DNA from: Oenanthe sinensis | Lineage: Eukaryota; Streptophyta; Magnoliopsida; Apiales; Apiaceae | Length of the DNA: 64,000 bases | NCBI GenBank assembly: GCA_028671895.1 | Contig: CM053809.1 | Coordinates: forward strand, 30,107,501 to 30,171,500 | Direction of reading: 5' to 3' | Shown: positions 1 through 11,014 of the stretch, in pieces | Numbering within the stretch: the first letter of the stretch is position 1 | How the letters are laid out: each line of letters begins with the position of its first letter | The notes under the pieces: model-generated | Database searches by the model: none | The model's input: only the letters and a program-made list of their open reading frames with translations | Told to the model about the DNA's origin: nothing | Translations under genes and position numbers: made by a program

Positions 1-237
1 CTCCGTCCCATTCATTTGTTTACATTTCAGAAAAAATGTCTGACACGTATTTTAAGGTGCGCTAAAGTATAGTTCCATAACTTATTTTTAATTTTTTTTT
101 TTCTGAATAAAAATTTAAACATTCAATTTTTATTTAAAAGCAGAAAATTATAAAACAAGTTATGTAACTATATTTTATATGCAAAATACGTGCCCACACT
201 GTCCGAGATGTAAACAAATGTATGGGATAGAGGCGGT
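1..237. mobile_element. Stowaway-like MITE, left end cut by the window edge
   Basis: The first bases (CTCCGTCCCATTCATTTG, then TTTACATTT) are mirrored in inverted orientation at about 203-233, where ATGTAAACAAATG is followed by GGGATAGAGG and a TA. CTCC(G/C)TCCC termini with TA flanks are typical of Stowaway (Tc1/mariner-derived) MITEs in plants. The interior is AT-rich and has no coding capacity. The same terminal motif returns at the right edge near 63920. It appears to lie in the last intron or the 3' flank of the LAZY1-type gene. Element type is inferred from terminal similarity only. Confidence 0.7.
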
Positions 238-354
238 ATAAGTTTAAGTTGTACAGTACATGGGCCGTTAAATTAGTTGTCATAGCGATTTATATATGTG
301 AGAAAGCATATAGTACTAGAAGATTAATTGCATGCGAGGGAAGTAAATACATAC

Positions 355-2039
355 AGTCTGCGTCTGTTTTAATCCAGTGCTCCCTGTTCCCATCTGAATC
401 GCTTGCATTGAGGAGTGTGCCTTGTGGGTGAAAGTGGCTCCTGCATGGGCCTTTTTTTGACAGAACCCTTTGCGGATAAATCACAATATCTTCGCTTGAC
501 AGCTTTCGGTTTGCATCACAATCACCTTCATCGTTCATCATGTTCTTCGGATCATCTTTGTGTAGCTTGTAGGATTTTTCTGTTGACGTCGAGTTCTCTG
601 GATGGACTTTCCTGTGGAACATGTGTAGGATCTGCATGATCAATTCTTAATATTAGCAGCTGCACAGCTACATAGGGGCAGAATGAGAAAAAAATCACGT
701 AAAAGTTCTTTATATCAAAGAAATTTAGCTCCACCAAGACAAAAATATTATAAAAATATATTGAATCGTATATTTATATTTTAGCCCCCAACTCTAAAAT
801 TTTCTGGCTCACCCCTGAATATTAAACAACTGTGGATTATTTTTAAATTTCTATTGAGTTTGGCATTGCAGTAAAATTACCTTGGGCAGTTTCTTGTCAG
901 CCGAAGCAGAAGAAGCATGGATAATTTTTTTCTTCAGTATTTTTTTCATAAGCTGCACAGCAGATTTATCAGATTCTTTATCTGCTTTCTTTTCTCCTCT
1001 GTCATATTTAGTTCCAGAATAGTCCTCAGGCATTCTAGTTTTTTCAAACAGCTCCCCGAGTGATGTCCTATTTTCCTTCTTCGGGACTGTTGTTTCTGCC
1101 ATTCCCACTGCTGTCCCGAAAAGATAGCCCTGAAGTGGACATATTATTGTTCCGTTTACACTACTCTCAGTACCTTCCATGGGTTTGCCACTCAGAGTAA
1201 TGGTGCTTGCATGGCTGCTTCGTCCAGCACTTGCATGGCTGCTTCGTCCAGCACTTGCATGGCTGTTCCTACCAGATGAATCATCACTACCATCAGCTCC
1301 CAAAACCTTTTCCAACTCTTCATTTATCAGCCTTAAATCACTCTCTGTTACTTCAGTTTCTTTTTCAGTTATGTTCTCAACAGAGATGGAAAATTTTGGT
1401 GTTGATGGATCGGTCATAACTGGATCAGAACCAAGTGTTCCGATTGCAAGAAAACCGTGGAAGAGTTCTGAAAAAGCAGATGGTTCTTCTCCGAGGTCAT
1501 CATCCTCTGCTCCTACTGATTCTAGGCTGGCAAATGATTTTCGAAGATGATTTTCTCTCTGCCTGTTGGTCCTAGAGCAATAATTTGGCTTTGTGTAGTA
1601 GTGATGTTGTTCATCAAGTGATGGCTGCCCTGTCAATCACGAACAAGGTTGCCCTCAAAACGTGTGAGTAACTAATGGAGACGATTGATTAAGGCACCAA
1701 TTTTTGCTAATTTAGCTGCACTCAGAGTTTAATATGTTGTTATTAGCTATGCCGTATACATATATATGTATGGTCATCTATAATCTTCATATGAGAACAC
1801 GAGGCAATTAACTAATTGTTCTGTAATCCTACTCGTTTAGATTTTAATCCGTGCTTGTACACTTATACATGAAAAGTTTGATTTATACATACCAATAGAA
1901 AACTCCTTGAGTGTTTCGCCACTAGTCTGACGAAGCTTACGATGCATCCAACCTAATAACTGCAACAATACATGCAACGATGAAATCAAATAGAGATAAT
2001 TGGTTTAAAACAGAAGTCCATAGAGAGGCTTACCTTCAT
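355..2039 (-). CDS. LAZY1: LAZY1-type gravitropism protein (last exon outside window)
   Basis: Exons read as 2034-2039 (Met-Lys only), 1893-1959 (LLGWMHRKLRQTSGETLKEF), 881-1629 and 355-631, all with GT-AG borders and continuous frame. The MK first exon and the GWMHRKLRQ motif are hallmarks of the LAZY family. Further conserved blocks are SELFHGFLAIGTLG, ISVENITEKETEVTE, INEELEKVLG, the basic KKILKKK segment, HMFHRKVHPE and WIKTDAD. LAZY1 acts in gravity signalling, setting shoot angle through polar auxin transport. After WIKTDAD the frame meets a good donor (T|GTATGT at 354); a conserved final exon for YLVLEL is expected but is not seen, so it probably lies left of base 1. Unspliced, the frame stops at 290. 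Oddity: the acceptor matching family homology (before 1653) would include an in-frame TGA at 1637-1639; the acceptor before 1629 avoids it. Whether the gene is active is uncertain; family assignment is firm. Confidence 0.85.
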
Positions 2040-2100
2040 TGTTTGAGTCTATGCTTGCTGTATGTTTGATCACGTTAATACTGATGTGCAATTGCAGACC

Positions 2101-2107
2101 TTATATA
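2101..2107 (-). promoter_or_regulatory. Putative TATA box of the LAZY1-type gene
   Basis: On the minus strand this reads TATATAA followed by GG, about 62 bases upstream of the ATG at 2039. The spacing allows a short 5' UTR. Based on consensus and position only. Confidence 0.45.
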
Positions 2108-5100
2108 TGTAAATCTTATTAAGTGCATGCAATTCTAAAAGGCCTAAGAGACATGTCACATCCAAAATGAGATAGTTCGAGGGAAACAGAGAAAACTACA
2201 AGGTTTGCTGGCTTTTCTTATTCAACATCAAAAATTATTTTAATAATTAGGTTGTGGGGTCTGGTCCCTGGGGTTGGTTATTTTATGTCTACCAATTCAT
2301 GTGCCGTGATGGCTGCAACTTTATGATCATGATCAGTGATTTGTTTATCGCGTTCTTGCTTGGATGCTTGAACTACATTGTAATCTTGATTTGTGTAATC
2401 AAGTTATGCATCAAGATGCAAAGTGTCATTGATGTCCTTTCTAAGTCTCAGTTTTGTATTTTATATTTGACTTGCCTGTCATATTATCTGTTCATGAACA
2501 TTTTCTTTCCGCATTGGATAACGTTGAATTACTAACACTAACAACTTGATCATCTGGATACACAATGTAGTTGGTTAGCAGGCCCCGGCCTATCATCCAC
2601 AAGACCACAAGAGCAAGTATGGAAAATGTTACAAACCTCTTTTGGTTCAAAGATGACGTTCTAAAGATTAATTTGCACCTAGTGAAGTAGAACATATGCA
2701 TAGTTCTCTATCTTAGCTCCTTCCTGTTCGGCTGTGAAAATGGAAGATTAATTCACACTACAAGTTTGCAGTACTCCAAACAAATTATTTAATTACATAC
2801 TGGTTAGATTAGTAGTGATTATGCATTTATAATACACTGATTTTGTGTCACTGTAATCACCAATACTAGGATACTGGATACATATATGAGCAACACTCAT
2901 GCTACCATTTCTTGTAGGATGATATATTGCACATGTGAATAAGACACTTATTTTCCCATGCTACTAATCTCTTGTAGGTTGATGTATTGCACATGTGTAT
3001 AAGACACTTTTTGTTGTCAGCCAGTTGATTGATATTCTTACAGTCTTGCACATACTTCTATCTTCTATTTTCATATATTATTCTCCATCACGAACAGTTC
3101 CTTGTCTGAATTTAGATTCCTCGGTGAAGCTACCTGCCTACCTCCCCAAGTTATAAAGTTGAAAGTAATTTTATTTTTCTATAAATATTGCATGCTGTTG
3201 TCTTTCTTGCACATGGGTTGTCAAAAGTTCAAACTCAGAAGTAGATAATATGATGCTGCTGGATTATAAGATTCAATGGAACTGGAATAAAAAGTCTGTA
3301 GCAAATGAATAGGGTATGATTTCCTAATTGACTCATCCAGTTATTTTTTTATAGGATGAATAATGACCTAGCCTTTCACAAAGATGTATAATGACCTAGC
3401 CTTTCACTATTCTTGCCAAAATGTCACAAATGGTAAGTGTTATTAGTGAAATTAATATGTTCAAGGTCATTTGCTTATGGTGCAAACATCATTATATCCT
3501 CCTCTTCTGACCTCAAGTTTTCCGTGGCTGTACTTATTTATTAACGGAGACATCATTCTTCCAAGTATGATAAGCATGTGTTAGTGGCTTATTGTTAGGA
3601 GGGCTAGAAATTTAACACTAATGCACTGCGCATCCACAGCTTTATTAGAATTGATACATTCTCCCTATTCTTAGACGATTTAAACTTTATCCGTAAATAA
3701 TTGATTTTTCAGCTCTTCCTTGCCACTTCTTATCTGGTATGTTAATGTATTACTATCTCTAATGAATTGTTGGGTCGCCCTCCTTTTGGAAAGCCAACAA
3801 GGACCTAAATACAAAAAAGGGATAACTACCTGCTTGTCAAAATATGCTGGGAGTATGCATTTTTATATAATCTTCTGTTGATCAGTCTGAAAGGTACATT
3901 ATACTTTTATCACATGTTATGCTTGTTGAGCTTCATAGGTATATAGGTGTTTGTTTGCCTTTAAAGAAAATCATAATCGTTTTCATCTACTTGCGATTTC
4001 TATCTGATAATTTTATTAACAGTTGCTCTACATGTATAAGTTGTTCACTTTCATAGATAAATTTATGGGACTTAGATTCTTCTCTGGATTTAACAACAAA
4101 TACTTTACCATCACCACTGTTCAAGCAAAACCTGCCACCTTAATGTACATTAAAAGCCGACTAGCAGGCAGGAACTTGAAGAATAGAAGCCTAGCTGTGT
4201 ACTTCTCCAGCCATGGCTTGAGGGCTCATTCGAGTAATTCCTGAATATAATATGGTGGTATATATGTGCTTTCTTTCAGCAACTTCGAGCAAGTGGTAAC
4301 ACATTAATTTGCATAAAAATACTATTGTCGCTAGTACTCCAGTGTGTTTAATCAGCTCGTGCTCAATAATTCACGATCTTTTTTGACATCGTCTGCCAAT
4401 ATCGTGTGAATGTCAGCAGCGTTAGATTTGTTTTTTCGAATTGGATTATGTGTTGCTTGTGGAACCTGTATGGGGTTGGTTTGTACCCTAGTAGTTGGAC
4501 TCATATGCCGACATGGCATAAAGTGGCACTAAACTAAGATTTCTTGTTGGTGAGCTTGGCTCAATCATGTATATTATATTTAAGTACTATTCGGGCTCGA
4601 CAATTACTGAGCCCCCTTGTTGATTTTTAAGCACTTCATATTTGATATAAGACCTACCAGCTGCCAAGTCTGGGTTATTCATAGACGGCGACTTAACATC
4701 TTAAAGTAGAATATCAGGTAGATATGTCATTATTATCTGCATATAAATTATGTTTCCACATCAATATATCATTCACATTCATCATAGGATACCATATATG
4801 ACACAGACTTTTGTTCATAATGGAAGGTTATACCATGTGCTTTGCTAATTCTAAATTTTTGCAAACCCTGGTTTTAGTTTGTGATTTTCTTGAACCCCGT
4901 CTTGGCCTAGTTACTTGGTTGGACTAAGTGCATACAATGCTACAACTAGATACCATTTTGAGAAGTAGAAAAAGCGTTTATGAATCAATTTTGAGTTCCA
5001 CCTGCAATCTAGTTAATCGATGAACCAATAGTTCAATGTTTGGAATGACATTTTCTTCAAATTGCTATCATTGTATTCATTCATTGAATCAAATCTAATT

Positions 5101-7170
5101 ATCTAAAGCACTATAATTATCTACATCTTTAAGTTTGTGGAAAAGTTTTGAGATCGAAAGTGATTATTTTTAGTAATCCTTCGCAAGCTTTCATAAACTT
5201 TCTGTCTTCAATTTGTATCCTTAATATTATGGCAGCAATAATATTTCAACCAAATCAGTAAATTATGACAGCAGTTTCGTATTTGATGCATACAGGTAAA
5301 CTATAAGTCTATAACGCAAAAAAAAATCTCATGTCTATGGAATAAGGATATATTCATAATAAGTTTTGTGGGTTCTTAGCAAAGAATCAAATAAGTTCTA
5401 TAAATAAAATTTATAAAATGTTGATTGCAGGAATAAATGTCCGGTAACAATAAATTTAATTTTGTAAAAAGTATAATAGAATTGTGGCTCTGGAGTTCTC
5501 AAACTGCTTGTTAATAATTGTGCACAAACCTGTCACACATTCTGCGTTCGGAGCTGTTATTATTTGTGGTCTGCTGTATGCCGACGTTTCTCTCAAGTAG
5601 TCCATAAGCTACTAGTGGTCGAGGGGCCTGATGCATAGGAAGAATTGACATATTTTGTTTATTACATACTCTGCCTTTAGTCCATGCAAGAAATCCAAGC
5701 ATATGGTAAACAACTGAGCAAGTAGATAAACAATGCCATGATCCACAAAGCTACCTCTTTGGCTTATTTCTCTGTGTCTTTTCTGTGTATACATAAGCAT
5801 CCTCCTCAGGTGGCTAATCTGCACCACATCAACAATATATGAGTATTAGGTATTCTGCTGGCCACAACTTCCCTCTGTGATGTTGTCAATTTCATAGCTA
5901 TACATATAATGTGGTATGTTTTCGTTGTAGTTAAATCATTAAAAAGTTGATATCATAGGGTCACAACTCACAACTCGAAATGACCGAGACATAGCTTGTG
6001 ATTTGTGAATGTATCCTCCAGGTTCCAGCAATAACTGGGATATAATTCTAACTTAGCCAAACTAGACTCAACCCAGCCTTATATCGTGTTTAAGCGCTAA
6101 TTAGGTTCTGGATAAACTCTATTTTGACAAATCCAAAAGTTTTAAGATTTGATCGATTGGTAAGACTGAAAAAGAATGAACTGTTAGGTGACTTGTTAAG
6201 ATCATGCTTCATATCAAGTCCGGAACGTATTTAAACTCAAGTTGTGTTCCATTCATACTCCGTCTTTTCCAAGCAAACGCAATATCATACTCTTGTTCAA
6301 GGATGGCCAGGATTCCTCTAAGCATTGTATGATATCGATATTATTATGTTTTTACATGTAATCATCAATCAAACCCCGATAATTCACAATTAATGGGAGG
6401 TGTTCCTTTGTGCATTTGCTGGAATTGTTTTCGGCTAAGATATTGCCTATTTCCCTAGTGTTTGACATGATCACATTGATACACCGGGGAATTTGTCACT
6501 CTTGATATCTTAAATGTATATAAATATGTTCAACTTATAAACTAAAAACTTTCTAATCCAGAACACACACACACACACACACACATCAAAAGACCAAGCA
6601 TGGGAAAAAACTTGTACATCACTCATCAGACAACCAGCAGAGCATCCCAAAGATCTGAACAATGCAATTCTGCTGCAACAAATTTAACTCATACGACACA
6701 TTCTGCTGTAATAGCAATGATGAAAGAGATATGTTGGGGGCCAAAAATGAAAATAGATTTGGAGTTTCTGTATGTTGTCAAGTTCTATTTATCTATATTT
6801 TTCTGGTACAAGATAACATGTCAGTTTATTCTGTGCCTACTTAATGATGGGTGATGATACTGTCTCAATGTTGAATATGATATGAACCAATGTGAAATTG
6901 AGGTTTTTTAGTCCAGGAAGAAAAGATTTTACATCATAGTTCTGGAAAAAAATGTTCTTACGGCTGCCTAGGTATCATCACGATAAATGACACCAACAAA
7001 TTTATATATATATACACTTTATGATATAATTTTATGAACATGCGTATTGCATTTGAATGTGCATATGAATATAAAATGTAATTTTTTATTGAAAAATGTT
7101 AGGGGCACATAAATGAGTACAGAAAAAGTGTAAAGAATGATGTGGATTCCATTATTTCTGTTTGTTTCAA
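2108..7170. other. Intergenic spacer, about 5 kb, no recognised gene
   Basis: No open frame here matched a family I know. Small structures: a near-repeat at about 2898-3009, where a 50-base stretch ending in TTGCACATGTG(A/T)ATAAGACACTT occurs twice; a short duplication at 3352-3403 (AATGACCTAGCCTTTCAC twice); and a CA dinucleotide tract at 6563-6585. Base composition is AT-rich throughout. The minus-strand frame at 2492-2701 contains a hydrophobic stretch but no family motif and no supporting gene structure. Confidence 0.6.
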
Positions 7171-7175
7171 TTTTA

Positions 7176-7400
7176 TACTCTCTCTGGTTCTATTTATACG
7201 TCGTTTGATTTTTTACACGTAACTTTATGTGTTTTGACCGCATAGCTGGAATTAATATTTTTAAAATTTTCTTTTTGTGAATTAAAATTTAAATATTATA
7301 TTTTTATTCAAAAATGGAAAATTTAAAAGATATCAACTCTAAGTATATTGTCAAAGCACCTAAAGTTACATGTAAAAAGTCCAATGAGTATTATAAATAG
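7176..7400. mobile_element. MITE-like repeat with imperfect inverted ends
   Basis: Left end TACTCTCTCTGGTTCTATTTATACG and right end around 7378-7400 (AATGAGTATTATAAATAGAG) are partly inverted copies. The inner arms also pair: TTTTTACACGTAACTTTATG at the left against TTACATGTAAAAAG near 7370. This resembles a short plant MITE of the Stowaway/mariner type. Its right end seems to have been disrupted by the next element. Confidence 0.5.
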
Positions 7401-7608
7401 AGTAATGCTAGGGGTACAAAATTATTTCTCAAACTGAGGTCCCAAATGACATGGCATTGATGATATGTCATTATGAAATGTTTTAATTGCCCCCATCGTC
7501 TAGTGGTTTAGGACATCATATTATTAATTAATTTAGAACCAATGAGAACATCATACGTGTTATTTGAGAAATTTTTTGGGAACAAATTTGGGACCTGTAA
7601 CATTACTC
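7400..7608. mobile_element. 209-bp Mutator-type MITE with 9-bp target duplication
   Basis: Terminal inverted repeats start GAGTAATGCTA on the left and, read on the minus strand, GAGTAATGTTA on the right; subterminal ATTTCTCAAA words are also inverted. TTATAAATA is present directly on both sides (7391-7399 and 7609-7617), giving a perfect 9-bp target-site duplication as made by Mutator-like elements. It sits in the right terminus of the preceding MITE, a nested insertion. Inside it is a fragment resembling organellar trnE (separate entry). Confidence 0.75.
7489..7517 (+). other. Fragment resembling the 5' half of organellar tRNA-Glu (trnE-UUC)
   Basis: The 29 bases beginning GCCCCCATCGTCTAGTGG and ending GGACATC match the first 29 bases of plastid-type trnE-UUC as I know it, except one C-to-T change. 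The anticodon arm, T arm and 3' half are absent, so it cannot make a tRNA. The nuclear tRNA-Glu 5' end is different (TCCGTTGTCG), so an organellar source is more likely. It lies inside the Mutator-type MITE. A chance match of this length is unlikely. Confidence 0.7.
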
Positions 7609-7899
7609 TTATAAATAATATTCATTATTCTTTTATCTTTTATTTAATTTCATTCTTTTAAATTTAAAATTTTACTTATTTTTTTAACTTTGCATATATT
7701 AATATTCTAAAATAATTTATAAAATTAGTGGGTGTATATATATATAATGTTTTCATGTTAACTTTGTGTATATTTATAACTTTTAGTAAATTTTATAAAA
7801 TTGGTACATACAAAATAAAATTTGTTCTATGTTTATTTGTGATATGCAAATCAGAATATATAAAAATTATAAGTTTTTATTTTTTTTAAAAAAATTAAA

Positions 7900-8110
7900 T
7901 AAAATATTAAAATTTTTTGGTCAAAGGTATAATTTACAGATACATCAACCGGTATCATGTCAGACCGCCTTAAACCCAACACGTTACACATAAATCGGAC
8001 TAACTGAGCGGCAGGACCACACTGGTGGCCCTTACACATAGAGTGTGTGAAAAATTCCCTACGTCCCAGGAATCGAACCTTATTGCTTTGATCAATAACC
8101 GGTGATTTAT
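7900..8110 (-). mobile_element. SINE-like repeat, copy 1
   Basis: On the minus strand there is a tRNA B-box-like GGTTCGATTCCTGG (8065-8079), then GGGCCACCAGTGTGGTC, CAGTTAGTCCGATTTA, GTGTTGGG, AGGCGGTCTG and GATACCGGTTG, ending in AT-rich sequence. The same ordered words recur near 63713-63845 on the plus strand, so this is a dispersed family. A B-box without coding potential fits a tRNA-derived SINE; the A-box is not clear. Confidence 0.6.
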
Positions 8111-8158
8111 AATCATTTTGTATTCCACTATAACAAATTAAGAAAAAAATGAATATAG

Positions 8159-8160
<2 letters not shown>

Positions 8161-8207
<47 letters not shown>
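8161..8207. repeat. TA dinucleotide microsatellite
   Basis: Uninterrupted TA repeat of about 22 units in AT-rich spacer. Confidence 0.95.
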
Positions 8208-8211
<4 letters not shown>

Positions 8212-8750
8212 TCAATTAACATTACACATTTTAATATAATTGAATTGAATTTGTATATAAGAAAAATTGAATGATTGTAAACTTTTAATATTTTCCTTTA
8301 AAAAAGACCCCTAGTTTTTATTTAAAAAAATAATTTTAAAATTGTGTGCACCATCAAAAAAATTGTAAAGAAAAAATTTATTTCAAATTTAATAATCTAC
8401 GTATAAAATTTTCAAGTCATGAATAAAAATATAAAACAATTATTCATAATTGCATACACTAATTTTATGAATTTTATAAAAAATATAAAAGTTATAATTT
8501 TATATAATATTGTGTGCACCATTTTTCTATAAGATTTTTAGAATATAAATATATGTTTTGAAAATAAAATAAACAAAATTTTCAACTATCATATAAAATT
8601 TAAAAAAAATGAAAGTGAATGGGTACATGGAAAAGAAAATAAATATTAGTTATAGCACGAGTAATATATTATATAAGAGAAAATGCTATATGCACGTAAA
8701 GGGATATAAAAAATATGTACTCAATTACGTGGAACAACCAGCTATACATG

Positions 8751-9604
8751 TTTTTTTTTTTTTGAAAACAAAGCAGAATTTCATTACTTCTGAATATCAA
8801 TCAAGATAGTCTCCAACAAACATGTGGGAGGAGACGTGAACATATTTTGGCAATTAGCTAAACAAGGAATCCTAGCAATTTCATGAGCTACCCTGTTAGC
8901 TTGTTTCCTACTGAATTGTAGTGTGGCCTCAGTCAACTGTTGAAGTTGTAGCTTGCATTCATCGATGACATCTCCAACCTCAAGATAATTCCTCTCCGTA
9001 CTTTTGATGGCCTGCACCGTAAGAAGCGAGTTCGTCTCGATCATAACTCGAGTACTTTGCAGATGCATCTCCTTAATCCAGGACAATGCCTCATGAACCC
9101 CTACAGCCTCTGCTTCAACCACTGAAACTGGGGCAAATAACCTGATATTCTTGCCTGCTAAGAAGCTGCCCAGGTGATCCCTTAACACCATGCCAACTGA
9201 GAACGTTTCTGCATTCGAGAAAACAGAAGCATCTACATTCAACTTCAACACGCCAGCGTGGTATCCACCTGCCATCCTTACTCACCTGGCACTGTACATC
9301 CTTCTTCTTGTCATCCTGTTGCGCTCTTCTTGCTTCTTGCCATTCAGTCACCGATTTGAAGCTTCCATTCATAGCAAAAACTGGCGAGACAGATTTGTCT
9401 TCCCAAACCTTTTTGTTTCTCCAGTACCAGATCCCCCATAACACAGTACAAATTTTAACTGCGTCCTCATATGGTACATCGCTTAACTTACTGAGCAACC
9501 AATCTGGAACAAACTCTACATTCCTCATGTCATAACTCAAATTAGCATGATCCCAACATTGCCTAGCAAAATTACAGTCGAAAAAGACATGTAATAAATG
9601 CATA
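8751..9604 (-). mobile_element. LINE 3' remnant: zf-RVT region, RNase H domain and poly(A)
   Basis: The minus strand carries a zf-RVT-like segment (HLLHVFFDCNFARQCW, then LWGIWYWRNKKVWED) and an RNase H domain of the plant LINE type (LKLNVDAS, VVEAEAVGVHEAL, IETNSLL, ANRVAHEIAR). The two parts lie in different frames, so a frameshift falls near 9250. The element ends in a run of A on the minus strand (T run at 8751-8764), as for a retroposed 3' end. The third acidic RNase H position, normally Asp in an ETDS-like motif, is Asn here. It is 5'-truncated and dead, and its other end meets the inverted-repeat element at 9605. Confidence 0.8.
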
Positions 9605-10830
9605 GGGTTGTCCGCCACTATGCATAGGCACTATGCATATGTATGCTTATTTAAATTTAACTTGAATTAGTTTTATTTTTATATAATATTTAATTTTGAT
9701 TTAATATTCTAATACTATTTATATTATAGATTTTAATATTATATAAAAAATAAATTTAAAAAAAATAATTATATATTTAAAAATGCCTAACTAATATGAA
9801 TATAATATTCTTAAGAAGTAAATTATAATTAATGTTATATTTTTTAACATATGTTACATTTTTGTATATTGAATTATTTAATTTTTTTATTATAATCATA
9901 AGTGAAATTAAAGAATAATCTAATTAATTTTTTAAAGAATTTTAAGTTAATTTTTTTACTCACATATTAATAAAAATGATTTATAGTATCCTTGCTAGTA
10001 ACAATTTTACTTGTACTCATGTATATGGCCAAACATTCACATGTAATTCTTCTCCTTTGAGTTTTGAGGTATGGTGTTTAGTATATATTTTTAATTATAT
10101 TTATTATATAGATACTTATTTTATTATAAAATATATGCTAATTAACTTTTGTATATAAGAGGAAGTTGCTCCGATAAAAAAATGGAGTTATGTTACTGAT
10201 TCAAGACAACTGGAACATATATGAGTCTTTATCCTCTTATTTTCAAAATCAGGGAGAGAAAAAATTAATGAATGAGGTGTTTAAAGTTTTAAACTTGTGA
10301 AAATTTTGTTAATTTATTTTAGTGTAATATAATTTTGTATTCAGAATTTTGAAGGCATGCAAGTATGATATGAATTTTTTATTATAATTTATAAATTCGG
10401 AGTAAGAATCATTTTATATTAATTAATTTTTATTATGTTATAATGCACTTCTAGTTTTAAATTTTTATTATGAAAATCTTAAATGATAATTATTTTTACA
10501 TAATTATGAGTAAAAAAATTAATTTCAAATTCTTTAAAAAAATTAATTAGATTATTTTTTAAGGTCATTTATGATTATAATAAATGAAAATTTTAAATAA
10601 TCCAATATAAAAAATGTAACATATGTTAAAAAATATAGCATTAATTATAATTTACTTTTTAAGAATATTATATTCATAATAATTAGAGGTTTTAAAAATA
10701 ATTTTTTTTTAAAATAATTTTTTATTATAATATTAAAATATATAATACAAATAATATTGCAATATTGAATAAAAATTAACTAATTCAAAGTCAGGTTTAA
10801 ATAGGTATAAGTATAAGTGGCCGACAATCC
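9605..10830. mobile_element. 1.2-kb DNA element with about 370-bp terminal inverted repeats
   Basis: The left arm starts GGGTTGTCCGCCACTATG and the right arm, read inverted from 10830, starts GGATTGTCGGCCACTTAT. Similarity continues inward for several hundred bases (for example TAACATATGTTACATTTTT at about 9847 and its inverted partner near 10616). The core of about 500 bases has no convincing ORF. A clean target duplication is not visible: TAATAAATG and TAATAATG occur just outside each end with an indel. Likely a non-autonomous long-TIR element; Mutator or Harbinger origin is open. Confidence 0.65.
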
Positions 10831-10888
10831 TAATAATGATATATATATGTGTGATAGTTACACGTCATTCTATAAAAGTTTCCTATAA

Positions 10889-11014
10889 CGCTTTCTGTGC
10901 ACCTAACATTTCTCATTATATAAATCAAAAAGAAAGAGGAAGATAGTGGAACGTTTTCTGTGCACCTAACATTTCTCATTATATAAATCAAAAAGAAAGA
11001 GGAAGATAGTGGAA
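10889..11014. repeat. Tandem duplication, 63-bp unit, two copies
   Basis: The unit from TTTCTGTGCACCTAACATTT through GAAGATAGTGGAA occurs twice in direct succession with almost no differences (starts 10892 and 10955). A third partial match (TTTCTGTGCAC) follows at 11035. The near identity suggests a recent duplication. Confidence 0.9.

Noticed and set aside
2492..2701. Minus-strand frame with a hydrophobic stretch (ILALVVLWMIGRGLL) that looks like a membrane segment
   Set aside because: No family motif, no exon partners nearby, and an AT-rich frame of this size arises easily; not enough to call a gene.
5511..5827. Two overlapping minus-strand frames of 63 and 71 residues with fairly complex composition
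   Set aside because: No recognised domain and no consistent splice structure linking them; could be UTR or an old pseudogene, so left out.
6600..6860. Plus-strand frame starting MGKNLYITHQ after the CA repeat
   Set aside because: No homology recognised; composition is that of spacer.
7489..7517. Functional tRNA-Glu gene
   Set aside because: Only the first 29 bases are present; no anticodon arm or T arm follows.
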